Assembly (NCBI RefSeq): GCF_002119725.1
Contig: NZ_CP021109.1
Coordinates: forward strand, 3,162,001-3,226,000
DNA length: 64,000 bases
Source: Bordetella genomosp. 9
GTDB lineage: Bacteria > Pseudomonadota > Gammaproteobacteria > Burkholderiales > Burkholderiaceae_B
Direction of reading: 5' to 3'
The first letter of the stretch is position 1; every line of letters starts with the position of its first letter. Below, one piece after another: positions 10,208 through 18,460 of this stretch. Made by a program: the position numbers and the translations under genes. Under the pieces are notes generated by a model. It made no database searches. It was not told where the DNA came from and worked only from the letters and a program-made list of their open reading frames with translations.

Positions 10208-10933
10208 CTAGCCCGCCTGCTCAATGCGAGCGAATTCAGCCGGCGACACAGGGACGAAGCGCAGGCGATCGCCCAGCTGCAACCGCACCGGCGGGTCCTG
10301 CAGCAGATCGAACAGGCGCCACGGCGTGCGGGCGATCAGGTTCCAGCCACCCGGCATGGCAAGCGGATAGATCATCGACAATCCGTTGGCGATCGCCACC
10401 GATCCCGGCGGCACTTCCGTACGAGGGGTGGGCCGGCGCGGCACCGACAGGCCGGGGTCCAGGCCGCCCGCGAAGGGACATCCCGGCGCGAAGAAAAACG
10501 TGTACACCACGAGCGGCGACTCGACGTGGCGGCGAATGACCTCCTGCGGCGACAGGCCGCAACGGGCGGCGACCTGTTCCAGGTCCGGCCCGTACTCGCC
10601 GCCGTAGCAGGCCGGAACCTCGACCACCCGCCCGCCGATGTCGATGGCCGGGATACCTCGGCGCAAGCGCGCTTCAAGCTGGGCGGCAAGCCGCTCGTAG
10701 GGAGAGCTGCCGTCCGGCGCGGGCGTGGGGACATAGTGCAGCGCGACGGTCGTAAAAGCCGGCACGACGTCTATGACGCCTTCCAGCGGATCGCTCAGCA
10801 GATTTGCCGCCAGCGCCAGAACCCGCCGGTTCGCCTGCGCGTCCACCGTGTCCGCAAGACGGACCAGCAGGCACCGGTCACCCACCGGCGCAATGCGCCA
10901 GGGGGCGGGAAGCGAGGGAGCCGGGGTGTCCAT
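10208..10933 (-). CDS. pxpB: 5-oxoprolinase subunit B
   Basis: Partner of PxpC in 5-oxoproline cleavage (KipI/YbgJ family). Family blocks seen are WRIAPVGDRCLLVRL near the start, RRGIPAIDIGGRVVEVPACYGGEYGPDLEQVA, and the GAP-like FFFAPGCPFAGGLDP. The ATG at 10933 (MDTPAPSLP) is chosen because family similarity begins there; the frame stays open to 11008 but that segment has no family resemblance. Length is 241 residues, normal for the family. It is the first gene of the pxpBC pair and is divergent from the small gene at 11147, so its promoter lies in 10934-11033. Confidence 0.92.
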   Translation of the reverse strand: MDTPAPSLPAPWRIAPVGDRCLLVRLADTVDAQANRRVLALAANLLSDPLEGVIDVVPAFTTVALHYVPTPAPDGSSPYERLAAQLEARLRRGIPAIDIGGRVVEVPACYGGEYGPDLEQVAARCGLSPQEVIRRHVESPLVVYTFFFAPGCPFAGGLDPGLSVPRRPTPRTEVPPGSVAIANGLSMIYPLAMPGGWNLIARTPWRLFDLLQDPPVRLQLGDRLRFVPVSPAEFARIEQAG

Positions 10934-11033
10934 GCGGAAATTGTAGCGGCGAGCGGCCCCATGCGGCCCCGTTTTATGCCCCGCTTGCCGGAGGGCTGCA
11001 TGGGCCATCCGTAGGATGTGGTTTTTTCACGAC

Positions 11034-11062
11034 TTGCTCACGCTAGGGTTAACCCCTATAAT
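11034..11062 (+). promoter_or_regulatory. Strong sigma-70 promoter of the small gene at 11147
   Basis: TTGCTC (-35, 11034-11039), a 17-bp spacer and a perfect TATAAT (-10, 11057-11062). It would start a transcript near 11069, giving a leader of about 78 nt before the GTG at 11147. Confidence 0.75.
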
Positions 11063-11146
11063 CCGGGTTATCCCCTAGAGCGTGCGCAGCAAGTAGTACC
11101 AGACGGATGGAACGCGCCGCTTGCTTTTGGCACTCAGGATATTATC

Positions 11147-11326
11147 GTGAACGAACGTGAACCGCTGCGCCTGACCGACGAACTGGAACGCGAATTGATG
11201 CGTCAGGCCATTGAAGAACAATTCCGCCCGCGCCCGTTCCGCGCGCTGGCAAAGATGATCACCAAACTCGCCCGCTCCCTGCGCGCGTCGGCATCGCGCC
11301 CCAACGGCGAAGCCGTCCGCGCCTGA
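11147..11326 (+). CDS. Small conserved-looking protein, 59 aa, function unknown
   Basis: A 59-residue basic protein starting at GTG (VNEREPLRLTDELERELMRQ...) with an AGGA ribosome-binding site eight bases upstream. The N-terminal half is acidic and amphipathic (TDELERELMRQAIEEQF). The C-terminal half is basic and helical (RALAKMITKLARSLRAS), so the protein could bind nucleic acid or lie on a membrane. The reading frame extends upstream to 11018, but that would place the start before the -10 box. It is framed by a near-consensus promoter and two terminators, so it forms its own monocistronic unit. I do not recognise the family. Confidence 0.65.
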   Translation: MNEREPLRLTDELERELMRQAIEEQFRPRPFRALAKMITKLARSLRASASRPNGEAVRA

Positions 11327-11382
11327 TAGAGCAGGCAAGCCGCGCCAGGCATCCTGACGCAAATTTGGTTTAGTTCCCCTTG

Positions 11383-11403
11383 GGGGCTGCACAAGCCCCT
11401 TTT
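11383..11403 (+). terminator. First of two tandem terminator hairpins
   Basis: Stem GGGGCT/AGCCCC with a five-base loop (GCACA), followed by TTTT. It ends the 11147 transcript. Confidence 0.55.
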
Positions 11404-11407
11404 AAAA

Positions 11408-11432
11408 CCCGCCTTCGGGCGGGCTTTTTTTT
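11408..11432 (+). terminator. Rho-independent terminator
   Basis: Stem CCCGCC/GGCGGG closed by a stable TTCG tetraloop and followed by C and eight T. It lies five bases after the first hairpin and is the stronger of the two. Confidence 0.85.
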
Positions 11433-11509
11433 GCCTGGATTTCCGGCGTCCGGTCCGGCGTCGGACCAGCCCGCCTGCATCGCGTCACGGTAGCGGATAA
11501 TACGGCGCT

Positions 11510-12022
11510 ATGACCGACCTGTCCGCCCCCCCCGCCCCGCCGCGCTTGCGCCGTTTCGCCTGCATGATGTACGAGGCCGTGCTGCTGTTCGGCGTGGTTT
11601 TTCTCGCGGGCTACCTGTTCGACACGCTGACGCAGAGCCGCAACGCGCTGATGCTCCGTCACGCCCGGCAGACATGGCTGTTCCTCGCCGTGGGCGCGTA
11701 TTTCGTCCTGTGCTGGCGACGCTCGGGCCAGACGCTTCCCATGAAGACCTGGCATATCCGGCTGGTGGACCGCAATGGCGGCGCGCCCGGATTGCCGCGG
11801 CTGGTGCTGCGCTACGTGCTGTCCTGGATATTGCCCCTGGCCGCCGCCGGCCTGATCTGGGGGCTTGCGTTCTTGTCGCACTGGCCGGCCACGCTGATGT
11901 TCATCGTGGCGGCGCCCTTCGCGATCTTCGCCGGTTCATGGCTGGATCCCCAGGGCCAGTTCCTGCACGATCGCTGGGCCGGTACGCGCTTGATCAGTGT
12001 CGCCCGCACAGTGCCTCGCTAG
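11510..12022 (+). CDS. RDD-family membrane protein
   Basis: A 170-residue inner-membrane protein of the RDD family, whose role is generally unknown. The first segment (RRFACMMYEAVLLFGVVFLAGYLFD) carries the Arg and the usual RDD-Asp replaced by Glu (R...YEA). Further hydrophobic segments lie at about 60-75, 100-120 and 123-142. The tail WLDPQGQFLHDRWAGTRLI is the conserved RDD C-terminal block (DxxxQxLHDxxAGT). A GATAAT/TAATAC -10-like sequence ends only 7-9 bp before the ATG, suggesting a very short or absent leader. The stop overlaps the convergent D-aminoacylase stop by 4 bp. Confidence 0.85.
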   Translation: MTDLSAPPAPPRLRRFACMMYEAVLLFGVVFLAGYLFDTLTQSRNALMLRHARQTWLFLAVGAYFVLCWRRSGQTLPMKTWHIRLVDRNGGAPGLPRLVLRYVLSWILPLAAAGLIWGLAFLSHWPATLMFIVAAPFAIFAGSWLDPQGQFLHDRWAGTRLISVARTVPR

Positions 12023-13461
12023 GCGCTGCGTCCGATGTAGCGGCCGCCGCGGGCCCCGGTCGGCGTGCCGTGGGCGACGGTCATCCGCCCGCCCAGCAAG
12101 ACGTACTCGATACCCAGGGGCGCGCCCTCCGGCGCATCGAAAGTCGCCGTGTCGGCGATGCGCGCGGCGTCGAAAACGACGATATCGGCGATGTTCCCCG
12201 CCCTGAGGACACCGCGCCCGCTCAAGCCGAACTTCGCGGCGGTCAGGCCGGTCATCTTGTACACCGCGGCCTCAAGGCTGAACAAGCCGACGTCCCGCGC
12301 ATAATGGCCCAGCACGCGGGGAAAGGTGCCCCACAGCCGGGGATGCGGCCGGATATCCTTGGGCAGCCCATCCGAGCCCACCATTGTCTCTGGCCAGCTC
12401 AGGATGCGCCGGACATCGCCTTCGTCCATGATGAAGTACACCGCGCCTGCCGGCAGCAGACGCTCCGCGGCCTCGCGCGCGCTGCAGCCCCACTCGCGCG
12501 CCAGCTCGCGCAGGTCGCGCCCGCTGGCTTCGGGGTGCGGTGCCGACCACGCCACCATGATGCGGTCGCAGATCTCCACGCGTTCCGGCCGGAGCATGGT
12601 GCTCGAGGCGGCATAGGGGTAGCAGTCCGCACATAGCGGCTGACGCGCCGCCGCTTGGGCCAGCACCGCCAGCGTCTCTTCCGAACGGCCGTGGTTGCGC
12701 GTACCGACAAGCTTGTGGTGTGAAAAGATGATGGGAGCCTGCAGGGCCGCGCCGATGCGCAGCGACTCTTCGATGGCCTCGAGGATCTCGTCGCCTTCGT
12801 CGCGCAGATGCGTCGCGTACACCCCGCCCAGCTCGCGCAGCGGCGTGCCGATCTCGATGATTTCCTCGGCGGGCGCGTGGGCGGCCGGCGGATAGAAGGT
12901 GCCGGTAGACATCCCGATCGCCCCTGCCCGCAAGCCATCGGCCAGGTCGGCGCGCATGGCGGCGATCTCCGCCCGCGTCGCCGCGCGCTGAAGATCGGCC
13001 ATGTGGCGCACGCGCAATGTGGAGTGGCCGATCATGGCGGCCACATTGACGGCAGGGTCGGCCGCGTCCACGGCGGCCCGATACGTTGCAAAGTCGCGGT
13101 AGTGGTATGCGTCTCCGAGCAGGTCGAGCGGCGCGGGTGGCCGTTCCCGCGTGACCAGGGGCGCCAGGCTCAGGCCGCAGTTGCCGTTGACCACCGTCGT
13201 CACGCCTTGCAGCACCTTGAACGCCATGTCCGGCGTTTCGATGACGGCGTAGTCGTCGTGCGCATGGCTGTCGATGAAGCCAGGGGCAACGATCAGGCCC
13301 TGCGCGTCGATGGTATGACGGGCGTCGGCGTCGCGCAGGTCTCCCATGGCGGCGATGCGGCCATCCCGCAACGCCAGGTCTTCCTGGCGGCGCGGCGCGC
13401 CGGTGCCGTCGACGACGGCGCCGCCGCGAATGAGAACGTCATAGCGATTGGAATCGGGCAT
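12019..13461 (-). CDS. N-acyl-D-amino-acid deacylase (D-aminoacylase)
   Basis: Zinc amidohydrolase that releases free D-amino acids from N-acyl-D-amino acids. It is 480 residues, typical for the family. The metal ligands HxH are at His66/His68 (GFIDSHAHDD). The family-specific Cys95 sits in NGNCG. Later ligands appear as THLRDEGDE and IIFSHHKL, and the catalytic Asp region is MVGSDGLPKD. No signal peptide is seen, so it acts in the cytoplasm. It lies 63 bp after the Bug receptor on the same strand and so likely forms an operon with it, opposite a divergent LysR gene that may regulate both. Other N-acyl or dihydropyrimidinase-like substrates are possible. Confidence 0.88.
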   Translation of the reverse strand: MPDSNRYDVLIRGGAVVDGTGAPRRQEDLALRDGRIAAMGDLRDADARHTIDAQGLIVAPGFIDSHAHDDYAVIETPDMAFKVLQGVTTVVNGNCGLSLAPLVTRERPPAPLDLLGDAYHYRDFATYRAAVDAADPAVNVAAMIGHSTLRVRHMADLQRAATRAEIAAMRADLADGLRAGAIGMSTGTFYPPAAHAPAEEIIEIGTPLRELGGVYATHLRDEGDEILEAIEESLRIGAALQAPIIFSHHKLVGTRNHGRSEETLAVLAQAAARQPLCADCYPYAASSTMLRPERVEICDRIMVAWSAPHPEASGRDLRELAREWGCSAREAAERLLPAGAVYFIMDEGDVRRILSWPETMVGSDGLPKDIRPHPRLWGTFPRVLGHYARDVGLFSLEAAVYKMTGLTAAKFGLSGRGVLRAGNIADIVVFDAARIADTATFDAPEGAPLGIEYVLLGGRMTVAHGTPTGARGGRYIGRSA

Positions 13462-13524
13462 GGCGGGAACGGGAAATTCGGATAACCGGGCAATGGAGCG
13501 GCCGGCCCCAGGCGCGGCAATCCA

Positions 13525-14517
13525 TCAGTCGACGCGGGCATTGGCCTGGCGGACCAGCTTGCCCCATTTGCCGGTTTCCCGGTTCATCAAGTCGCGGAAT
13601 GACTGCGGCGTGCCGCCGATGGGCTCGAACGCCAGCTCGGACAGTTTGCGCCGCACGTTCTCGTCGGACAGCATGGCGTTGAATTCGCGATTCAGGCGAT
13701 CCACGATGGGTTGCGGCGTGCCCGCCGGCGCCACGAAACCGCCCCAGGCCTGCAGTTCATAATCCTTCACTCCTGCCTCCTGCATGGTGGGCACGTCCGG
13801 GGCCAGCGGGCTGCGGGCCGGGGCGGTGACGGCCAACGCCCGCACCAGGCCGGCATTCACGCTCGGCAGGATGGAAGGCAGGTTGTCGAACATGAATTGC
13901 ACGTTTCCGCCAATCAGATCCTGGATCGCCTGGGGACTGCCGCGATACGGCACATGCACCACATTCAGCTGCTCGGTAACCTTGAACAGCTCGCCGCCAA
14001 GATGGCTGGTGCTCCCGTTGCCCGCGGACCCCATCGTTATGCTGCCGGGCCGGGATTTGGCGTAGGCCACCAGCTCGCTCACGCTCTTGACCGGCAGATC
14101 CTTGTTCACCACCAGAAGGTTCGCCGTCGTGACGGCGGCGACGATGGGGGCCAATTCCCGGTCCGGGTCGTAAGGCAGGCTGGAGAAAAGCGAGCGGTTG
14201 ATCGCCAGCGTCGCGATGTTGCCGTACCCGATGGTGTACCCGTTCGGCTCGGCGCGCGCTACGGCCTGCATGCCGATGTTGCCGCCGGCGCCAGGCCGGT
14301 TTTCGACGACCACCGGCTGCCCGAGGCGCGCGGACAGCTCCGCGCCCAGATACCGGCACAGGATATCGGGCGAACCGCCCGCCGCGGAAGGCACGATCAA
14401 ACGTATGGGCTGGTTGGGCCAGCTGTCTTTGGCATGCGAATTCGGACTGGCGAGCGCCGTCATCGCAATGACGGCGGAAACCAGGGTGCGCAGTGTGGCG
14501 CGCCGGCGCATAATCAT
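13525..14517 (-). CDS. Bug-family tripartite tricarboxylate transporter receptor protein
   Basis: Periplasmic solute-binding protein of the large Bug (TctC) family. It has a signal peptide (MIMRRRATLRTLVSAVIAMTALAS...HA) and then the Bug hallmarks WPNQPIRLIVPSAAGGSPD, VVVENRPGAGGNIGMQAVARAEPNGYT and VVHVPYRGSPQAIQDLIGG. Start ATG at 14517 is preceded by an AAGGGGAAG ribosome-binding site; 14511 is a second candidate. No TctA/TctB membrane subunits are nearby, so it is an orphan receptor, as most Bug proteins are. Its operon partner is a D-aminoacylase, which suggests an N-acyl-D-amino acid or related carboxylate ligand; that is inference. Confidence 0.92.
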   Translation of the reverse strand: MIMRRRATLRTLVSAVIAMTALASPNSHAKDSWPNQPIRLIVPSAAGGSPDILCRYLGAELSARLGQPVVVENRPGAGGNIGMQAVARAEPNGYTIGYGNIATLAINRSLFSSLPYDPDRELAPIVAAVTTANLLVVNKDLPVKSVSELVAYAKSRPGSITMGSAGNGSTSHLGGELFKVTEQLNVVHVPYRGSPQAIQDLIGGNVQFMFDNLPSILPSVNAGLVRALAVTAPARSPLAPDVPTMQEAGVKDYELQAWGGFVAPAGTPQPIVDRLNREFNAMLSDENVRRKLSELAFEPIGGTPQSFRDLMNRETGKWGKLVRQANARVD

Positions 14518-14676
14518 GGATCTTCCCCTTTTTTTCGCGCGGTTTCGGTCAACACGGGCGGCCATTTCGTCGCCCTTCGCGCCATTATGGGCGCCCGGAC
14601 AGGCGTAGCGGGAGCGAATTTTTAGACCGGAAAGTATTCCATTCCTTCATACCTGTACTTCGCATCGCACCGGCGC

Positions 14677-15579
14677 ATGAAGCACCCCAACGGCAAGTCG
14701 ATCCCATCGGTGACCAATCTGACGGCCTTCGAGGCGGTCGCGGCCGCCGGGACCATCACCGCGGCGGCAACGGCGCTATCGCTCACGCAAAGCGCCGTGA
14801 GCAAACAGATCGCCGAGCTGCAATCCTTTCTGGGGATACGGCTGTTCGAGCGCAGCGAAGGGCGTTTGCGCCCGACGCCGGCCGGCGCGCTTTACCTGCA
14901 GCGGGTCCGCCCGGCGCTGGCCGAACTGGAGGAAGCGACACTGGAGGCGCAGGCCTCCGCGGCGTCGCGGGGGGTAGGCGGGCACCTGAATCTTTCCGTA
15001 CCCGCGACCTTCGGCGCCATGTGGCTGCTGCCCCGGCTTTCGAGTTTCGCGCTGGAGCACCCGCAGATCGTGGTCAATTTGTCCACCAAGATCGGCCCTG
15101 TGCCGCTCCCTTCCCCCACCTTGGACGCGGCCATCATGTATGTCGCGGGCGCACGCGACGAAGCCTTGTCGTACCAGGCGGCCTGGCCGTTGCGTGTGCA
15201 CCCGGTCTGCAGTCCCCGGCTGGGCGGCGCGCGGGACGGCGCCGCCACCCTGCTCAAGCGCGAACCCCTGTTGCACCAGACCTCTACCCCGGACGCCTGG
15301 CTGCGTTACTGCCGGGAGCGCTGGGCGGGAAAGATCACCCCGCGGGCAGGCCCACGCTATGCGCTGCTCAGCATGGGCCTGCAGGCGGCGTCGGCGGGGT
15401 TGGGCATCGCCCTGCTGCCGGATTACGTGATCGCCGACGCCGTCTCGCGCAAGGACCTGCGCGTGCTGGACGACAGCCCCTTCCAACTGGGCGGCGCATA
15501 CATGTTCGTATGTCCGAAGCAGAACCGCCAATCGCCAGCGATCGCCGCGTTCTCTGCGTGGCTGGCGCGCCAGGCATGA
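14677..15579 (+). CDS. LysR-family transcriptional regulator
   Basis: A 300-residue LysR-type regulator. The N-terminal winged helix (LTAFEAVAAAGTITAAATALSLTQSAVSKQIAELQSFLGIRLFER) is followed by the linker helix and a periplasmic-binding-like effector domain. GcvA/AmpR-like features are seen near the C-terminus (GLQAASAGLGIALLPDYVIADAV). It is divergent from the Bug receptor/D-aminoacylase pair with about 160 bp between starts, the usual LysR-target arrangement, so these are its likely targets. The effector is unknown. Confidence 0.92.
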   Translation: MKHPNGKSIPSVTNLTAFEAVAAAGTITAAATALSLTQSAVSKQIAELQSFLGIRLFERSEGRLRPTPAGALYLQRVRPALAELEEATLEAQASAASRGVGGHLNLSVPATFGAMWLLPRLSSFALEHPQIVVNLSTKIGPVPLPSPTLDAAIMYVAGARDEALSYQAAWPLRVHPVCSPRLGGARDGAATLLKREPLLHQTSTPDAWLRYCRERWAGKITPRAGPRYALLSMGLQAASAGLGIALLPDYVIADAVSRKDLRVLDDSPFQLGGAYMFVCPKQNRQSPAIAAFSAWLARQA

Positions 15580-15621
15580 TCCGGGCGGCCCGCCGCGCAC
15601 TGACGAGGGCCGCAAGCCCGA

Positions 15622-15660
15622 TGTCATGAAACCGCCATCCCTTCTTCATATTCGCGTCAT
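15622..15660 (+). promoter_or_regulatory. Candidate PHO boxes: four 11-bp-phased half-sites
   Basis: TGTCAT (15622), CGCCAT (15633), CTTCAT (15644) and CGTCAT (15655) recur at exactly 11-bp steps, the geometry of PhoB binding sites (two tandem PHO boxes of two half-sites each). They end 47 bp before the GTG at 15707 and 23 bp before an upstream in-frame ATG, in the right place to replace a -35 element. Implies phosphate-starvation control of the phosphoesterase gene. Confidence 0.7.
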
Positions 15661-15706
15661 CGGGCGGTGATTTCATGCCTGCATGAAAGCGCGAACCGAG
15701 GGATAC

Positions 15707-16555
15707 GTGAACGAAATTCGCCCGACGCATTGGCGCACTGTGTGGATTTCCGACCTGCACCTCGGAACGACCGGATGCAAGGCCGAATTCCTGCTCGATT
15801 TCCTGGACCATAACGAAGCGGAAACGCTTTACCTCATCGGCGACATCGTGGACGGATGGCAATTGCGCAAGCATTGGCATTGGCCGCGCGCCCACAATGA
15901 CGTCATCCAGCGCATCCTGCGCAAGGCCCGTGAAGGCACGCGTGTGGTGTTCGTGCCGGGCAACCATGATGAATTCGCGCGCGAGTTTGTGGGGTATGCC
16001 TTCGGCGATATCGAGATCGTGGACGAAGACGTCCACCACACCGCCGACGGCCGGCGCCTGCTGGTGCTGCATGGCGACCAGTTCGACGGGGTGATCCAGC
16101 ACAGCAAATGGCTGGCGCACCTGGGCGACAGCCTGTACCAGTTCGCCCTGTGGCTGAACCACTATTTCAACCGGATGCGCCATCGCATGGGCCTGCACTA
16201 CTGGTCCCTTTCCCAATACCTGAAGCACAAGGTCAAGAACGCGGTGGCTTTCATCACGGACTTCGAGCACGCCCTGGCCGGCGAAGCGCGCCGGCGCGGC
16301 CTGGATGGCGTGGTGTGCGGCCATATCCACAAGGCGGAGATGCGCGACATCGACGGCGTGCTGTACTGCAACGATGGCGATTGGGTCGAAAGCCTGTCCG
16401 CCCTGGCGGAAGATCATGCCGGTCGTCTCCAGCTGATCGACTGGGCGGCCGTCCTGGCGGAACGCGCAGCCGAGGCCCCGCCAGCACGGGCGCCCCGCCC
16501 CGTGTCGCTGCCCGCGCTGCCGTCGGCCTTGCGGCGCCAAGGAAAGCATTCCTAG
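15707..16555 (+). CDS. PlcP/LpxH-like metallophosphoesterase
   Basis: Calcineurin-fold phosphoesterase of the UDP-2,3-diacylglucosamine diphosphatase-like family that includes the intracellular phospholipase C PlcP of alphaproteobacteria. Metal-binding motifs are in order: DLHLG, GDIVDGW, GNHDE, the later HGDQFD, and GHIHKAE. The segment RKHWHWPRAHNDVIQ resembles PlcP-type proteins more than classical LpxH. The start is taken as GTG 15707, preceded by GAGGGA; ATG 15683 is in frame but has no ribosome-binding site and sits about where transcription should begin. The PHO-box array upstream fits a role in membrane-lipid turnover under phosphate limitation. A housekeeping or LpxH-type role cannot be excluded. 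Confidence 0.85.
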   Translation: MNEIRPTHWRTVWISDLHLGTTGCKAEFLLDFLDHNEAETLYLIGDIVDGWQLRKHWHWPRAHNDVIQRILRKAREGTRVVFVPGNHDEFAREFVGYAFGDIEIVDEDVHHTADGRRLLVLHGDQFDGVIQHSKWLAHLGDSLYQFALWLNHYFNRMRHRMGLHYWSLSQYLKHKVKNAVAFITDFEHALAGEARRRGLDGVVCGHIHKAEMRDIDGVLYCNDGDWVESLSALAEDHAGRLQLIDWAAVLAERAAEAPPARAPRPVSLPALPSALRRQGKHS

Positions 16556-16726
16556 GCGCACACGGGCGAAGATGCGGGGAACATCGGTAATAACCCTAGG
16601 CCTGGGGAACCGGGTCACGCCAATGTTGCAGTTCGTGGCCCTCTAGGTCATGCTTGCGTCTGGGGCAATCCGGCCCTAAAAGCAATGCCGACGAGTCCCA
16701 TCGTTGTAACCGCTCACAACAGGGCC

Positions 16727-18460
16727 ATGAACGATCAATACCAGGCGCTTTACGACTCCTTCCGCTGGCTCGTACCTACCCAATTCAATATTGCGGACGT
16801 CTGCTGTCACCGCTGGGCGGAAAGCACCGTGGACGCCCGGCGTATTGCTATTTATTACGAAGATGAGGCGGGCAACCGGGAAGTCTGGACCTATGGGCGC
16901 CTGGCGGAAGCCGCGAACCAGCTTGCCAACGGTCTGGTGCGGATGGGCGTGGGCAAGGGGGATCGGGTAGCTGTTGTTTTGGGACAACGCCCGGAGACCG
17001 TGGTGGTCCACATGGCCACCTATAGCGTTGGCGCCATCATCGTCCCGCTGTCCGGCCTGTTCGGGCCGGAAGCGCTGGAGCAGCGCCTGCGGGACTCCGA
17101 GGCCCGCGTGGCCGTCGTGGATGCCGCGTCCAGCGCCAACCTGCTGTCGATCAGCGAGCAATGCCCGGCGCTGCACCAGATCATCGGCATCGGGTTCGCC
17201 GACGAGCGCGTCCTGCCCTGGCGCAGCCTGCTGGCGCGCCAGCCCGGCGAGTTCAAACGGGTATCCACGCTTGCCACCGACCCCGCCATCCTGCTCTATA
17301 CCTCGGGCACCACGGGCGCGCCCAAGGGGGCGCTGCTGCCGCATTCGGTGTTGATCGGCAACCTGCCCGGTTTCGTCGCCTCCCAGGACTGGTTCCCCAA
17401 GCCGGGCGATGTGTTCTGGTCGCCGGCCGATTGGGCCTGGACGGGCGGCATGATGGACGCCCTGCTGCCCACGCTGTATTTCGGCCATCCCATCGTCGGG
17501 ACGCGCGGCAGGTTTTCGCCGGAGCGCGCCTTCGAACTGATGGAACGCTACCAGGTCACGAATACCTTCCTGTTCCCCACCGCGCTGAAGGCGATGATGA
17601 AGACCGTGCCGGCGCCGCGCGAACGCTACAAGCTGGCCTTGCGGGCGATCATGAGCGCCGGCGAGAGCGTGGGCGAGACGGTATTCGAATGGTGCAGGTC
17701 GGCGCTGGGCATTACGCCCAACGAGATGTTCGGCCAAACGGAAATGAACTACCTGGTCGGCAACAGCCAGGCGCGCTGGCCCGCCAAGCCTGGCAGCATG
17801 GGGCGTCCCTACCCGGGTCATCGGGTCGCCGTCATCGACGAAGAGGGCAACCCGGTGAAGCCGGGCGAAATCGGCGAAATCGCGCTGAACCGCTACGACA
17901 TCCACGGCCACCCCGATCCGATCCTGTTCCTCCAGTACTGGCGCAACCCCATTGCCACGGAAGGGAAGTTCACTGGCGACTGGTGCCGGTCGGGGGACCT
18001 GGCCCGGGTCGATGAAGACGGATATCTCTGGTATGCCGGCCGCAGCGACGATGTTTTCAAATCGGCGGGCTACCGCATCGGCCCGGGAGAAATCGAAAGC
18101 TGCCTGCTGGCTCATCCCGCGGTCGCCAACGCCGCGGTGGTCCCCAAGCCCGATGCCGAGCGGGGCGCACTGGTCAAGGCCTACGTCGTGCTGACCGCGG
18201 AATTCGCGGACCAGCCGCGCGACGCACTGGTTCAGGCCCTGCAGGACCAGGTGCGCGAACGCCTGGCGCCGTACGAGTACCCCAAGGAGATCGAGTTCGT
18301 CGACGAGCTCCCCATGACGACGACGGGCAAGGTGCAACGGCGGATCCTGCGGCAACGGGAAGAAGAGAGGTGGGCCCACCCCCGAAGCGCTAGCGCGCTT
18401 CCCCCTCGAGGGGGCGACGCTGGCGGACCGGCGGAGCCGGATCCGCGGCGTCCTGGATAG
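16727..18460 (+). CDS. AMP-forming acyl-CoA synthetase
   Basis: ANL-superfamily ligase that activates a carboxylic acid to acyl-AMP and then acyl-CoA, in the medium-chain acyl-CoA synthetase/acetyl-CoA synthetase-like group. The P-loop LYTSGTTGAPKG, the NEMFGQTEMN adenylation motif, WCRSGDLARVDEDGYLWYAGRSDDVFKSAGYRIGPGEIE hinge region and the C-terminal catalytic Lys in TTGKVQRRIL are all visible. Start ATG 16727 (MNDQYQALYDSF) matches where similarity begins; 16685 is an in-frame alternative. The last 25 or so codons (from 18375) are read from the first 86-bp repeat unit, so the natural C-terminus was probably replaced when the repeat arrived. Substrate is unknown. Confidence 0.88.
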   Translation: MNDQYQALYDSFRWLVPTQFNIADVCCHRWAESTVDARRIAIYYEDEAGNREVWTYGRLAEAANQLANGLVRMGVGKGDRVAVVLGQRPETVVVHMATYSVGAIIVPLSGLFGPEALEQRLRDSEARVAVVDAASSANLLSISEQCPALHQIIGIGFADERVLPWRSLLARQPGEFKRVSTLATDPAILLYTSGTTGAPKGALLPHSVLIGNLPGFVASQDWFPKPGDVFWSPADWAWTGGMMDALLPTLYFGHPIVGTRGRFSPERAFELMERYQVTNTFLFPTALKAMMKTVPAPRERYKLALRAIMSAGESVGETVFEWCRSALGITPNEMFGQTEMNYLVGNSQARWPAKPGSMGRPYPGHRVAVIDEEGNPVKPGEIGEIALNRYDIHGHPDPILFLQYWRNPIATEGKFTGDWCRSGDLARVDEDGYLWYAGRSDDVFKSAGYRIGPGEIESCLLAHPAVANAAVVPKPDAERGALVKAYVVLTAEFADQPRDALVQALQDQVRERLAPYEYPKEIEFVDELPMTTTGKVQRRILRQREEERWAHPRSASALPPRGGDAGGPAEPDPRRPG

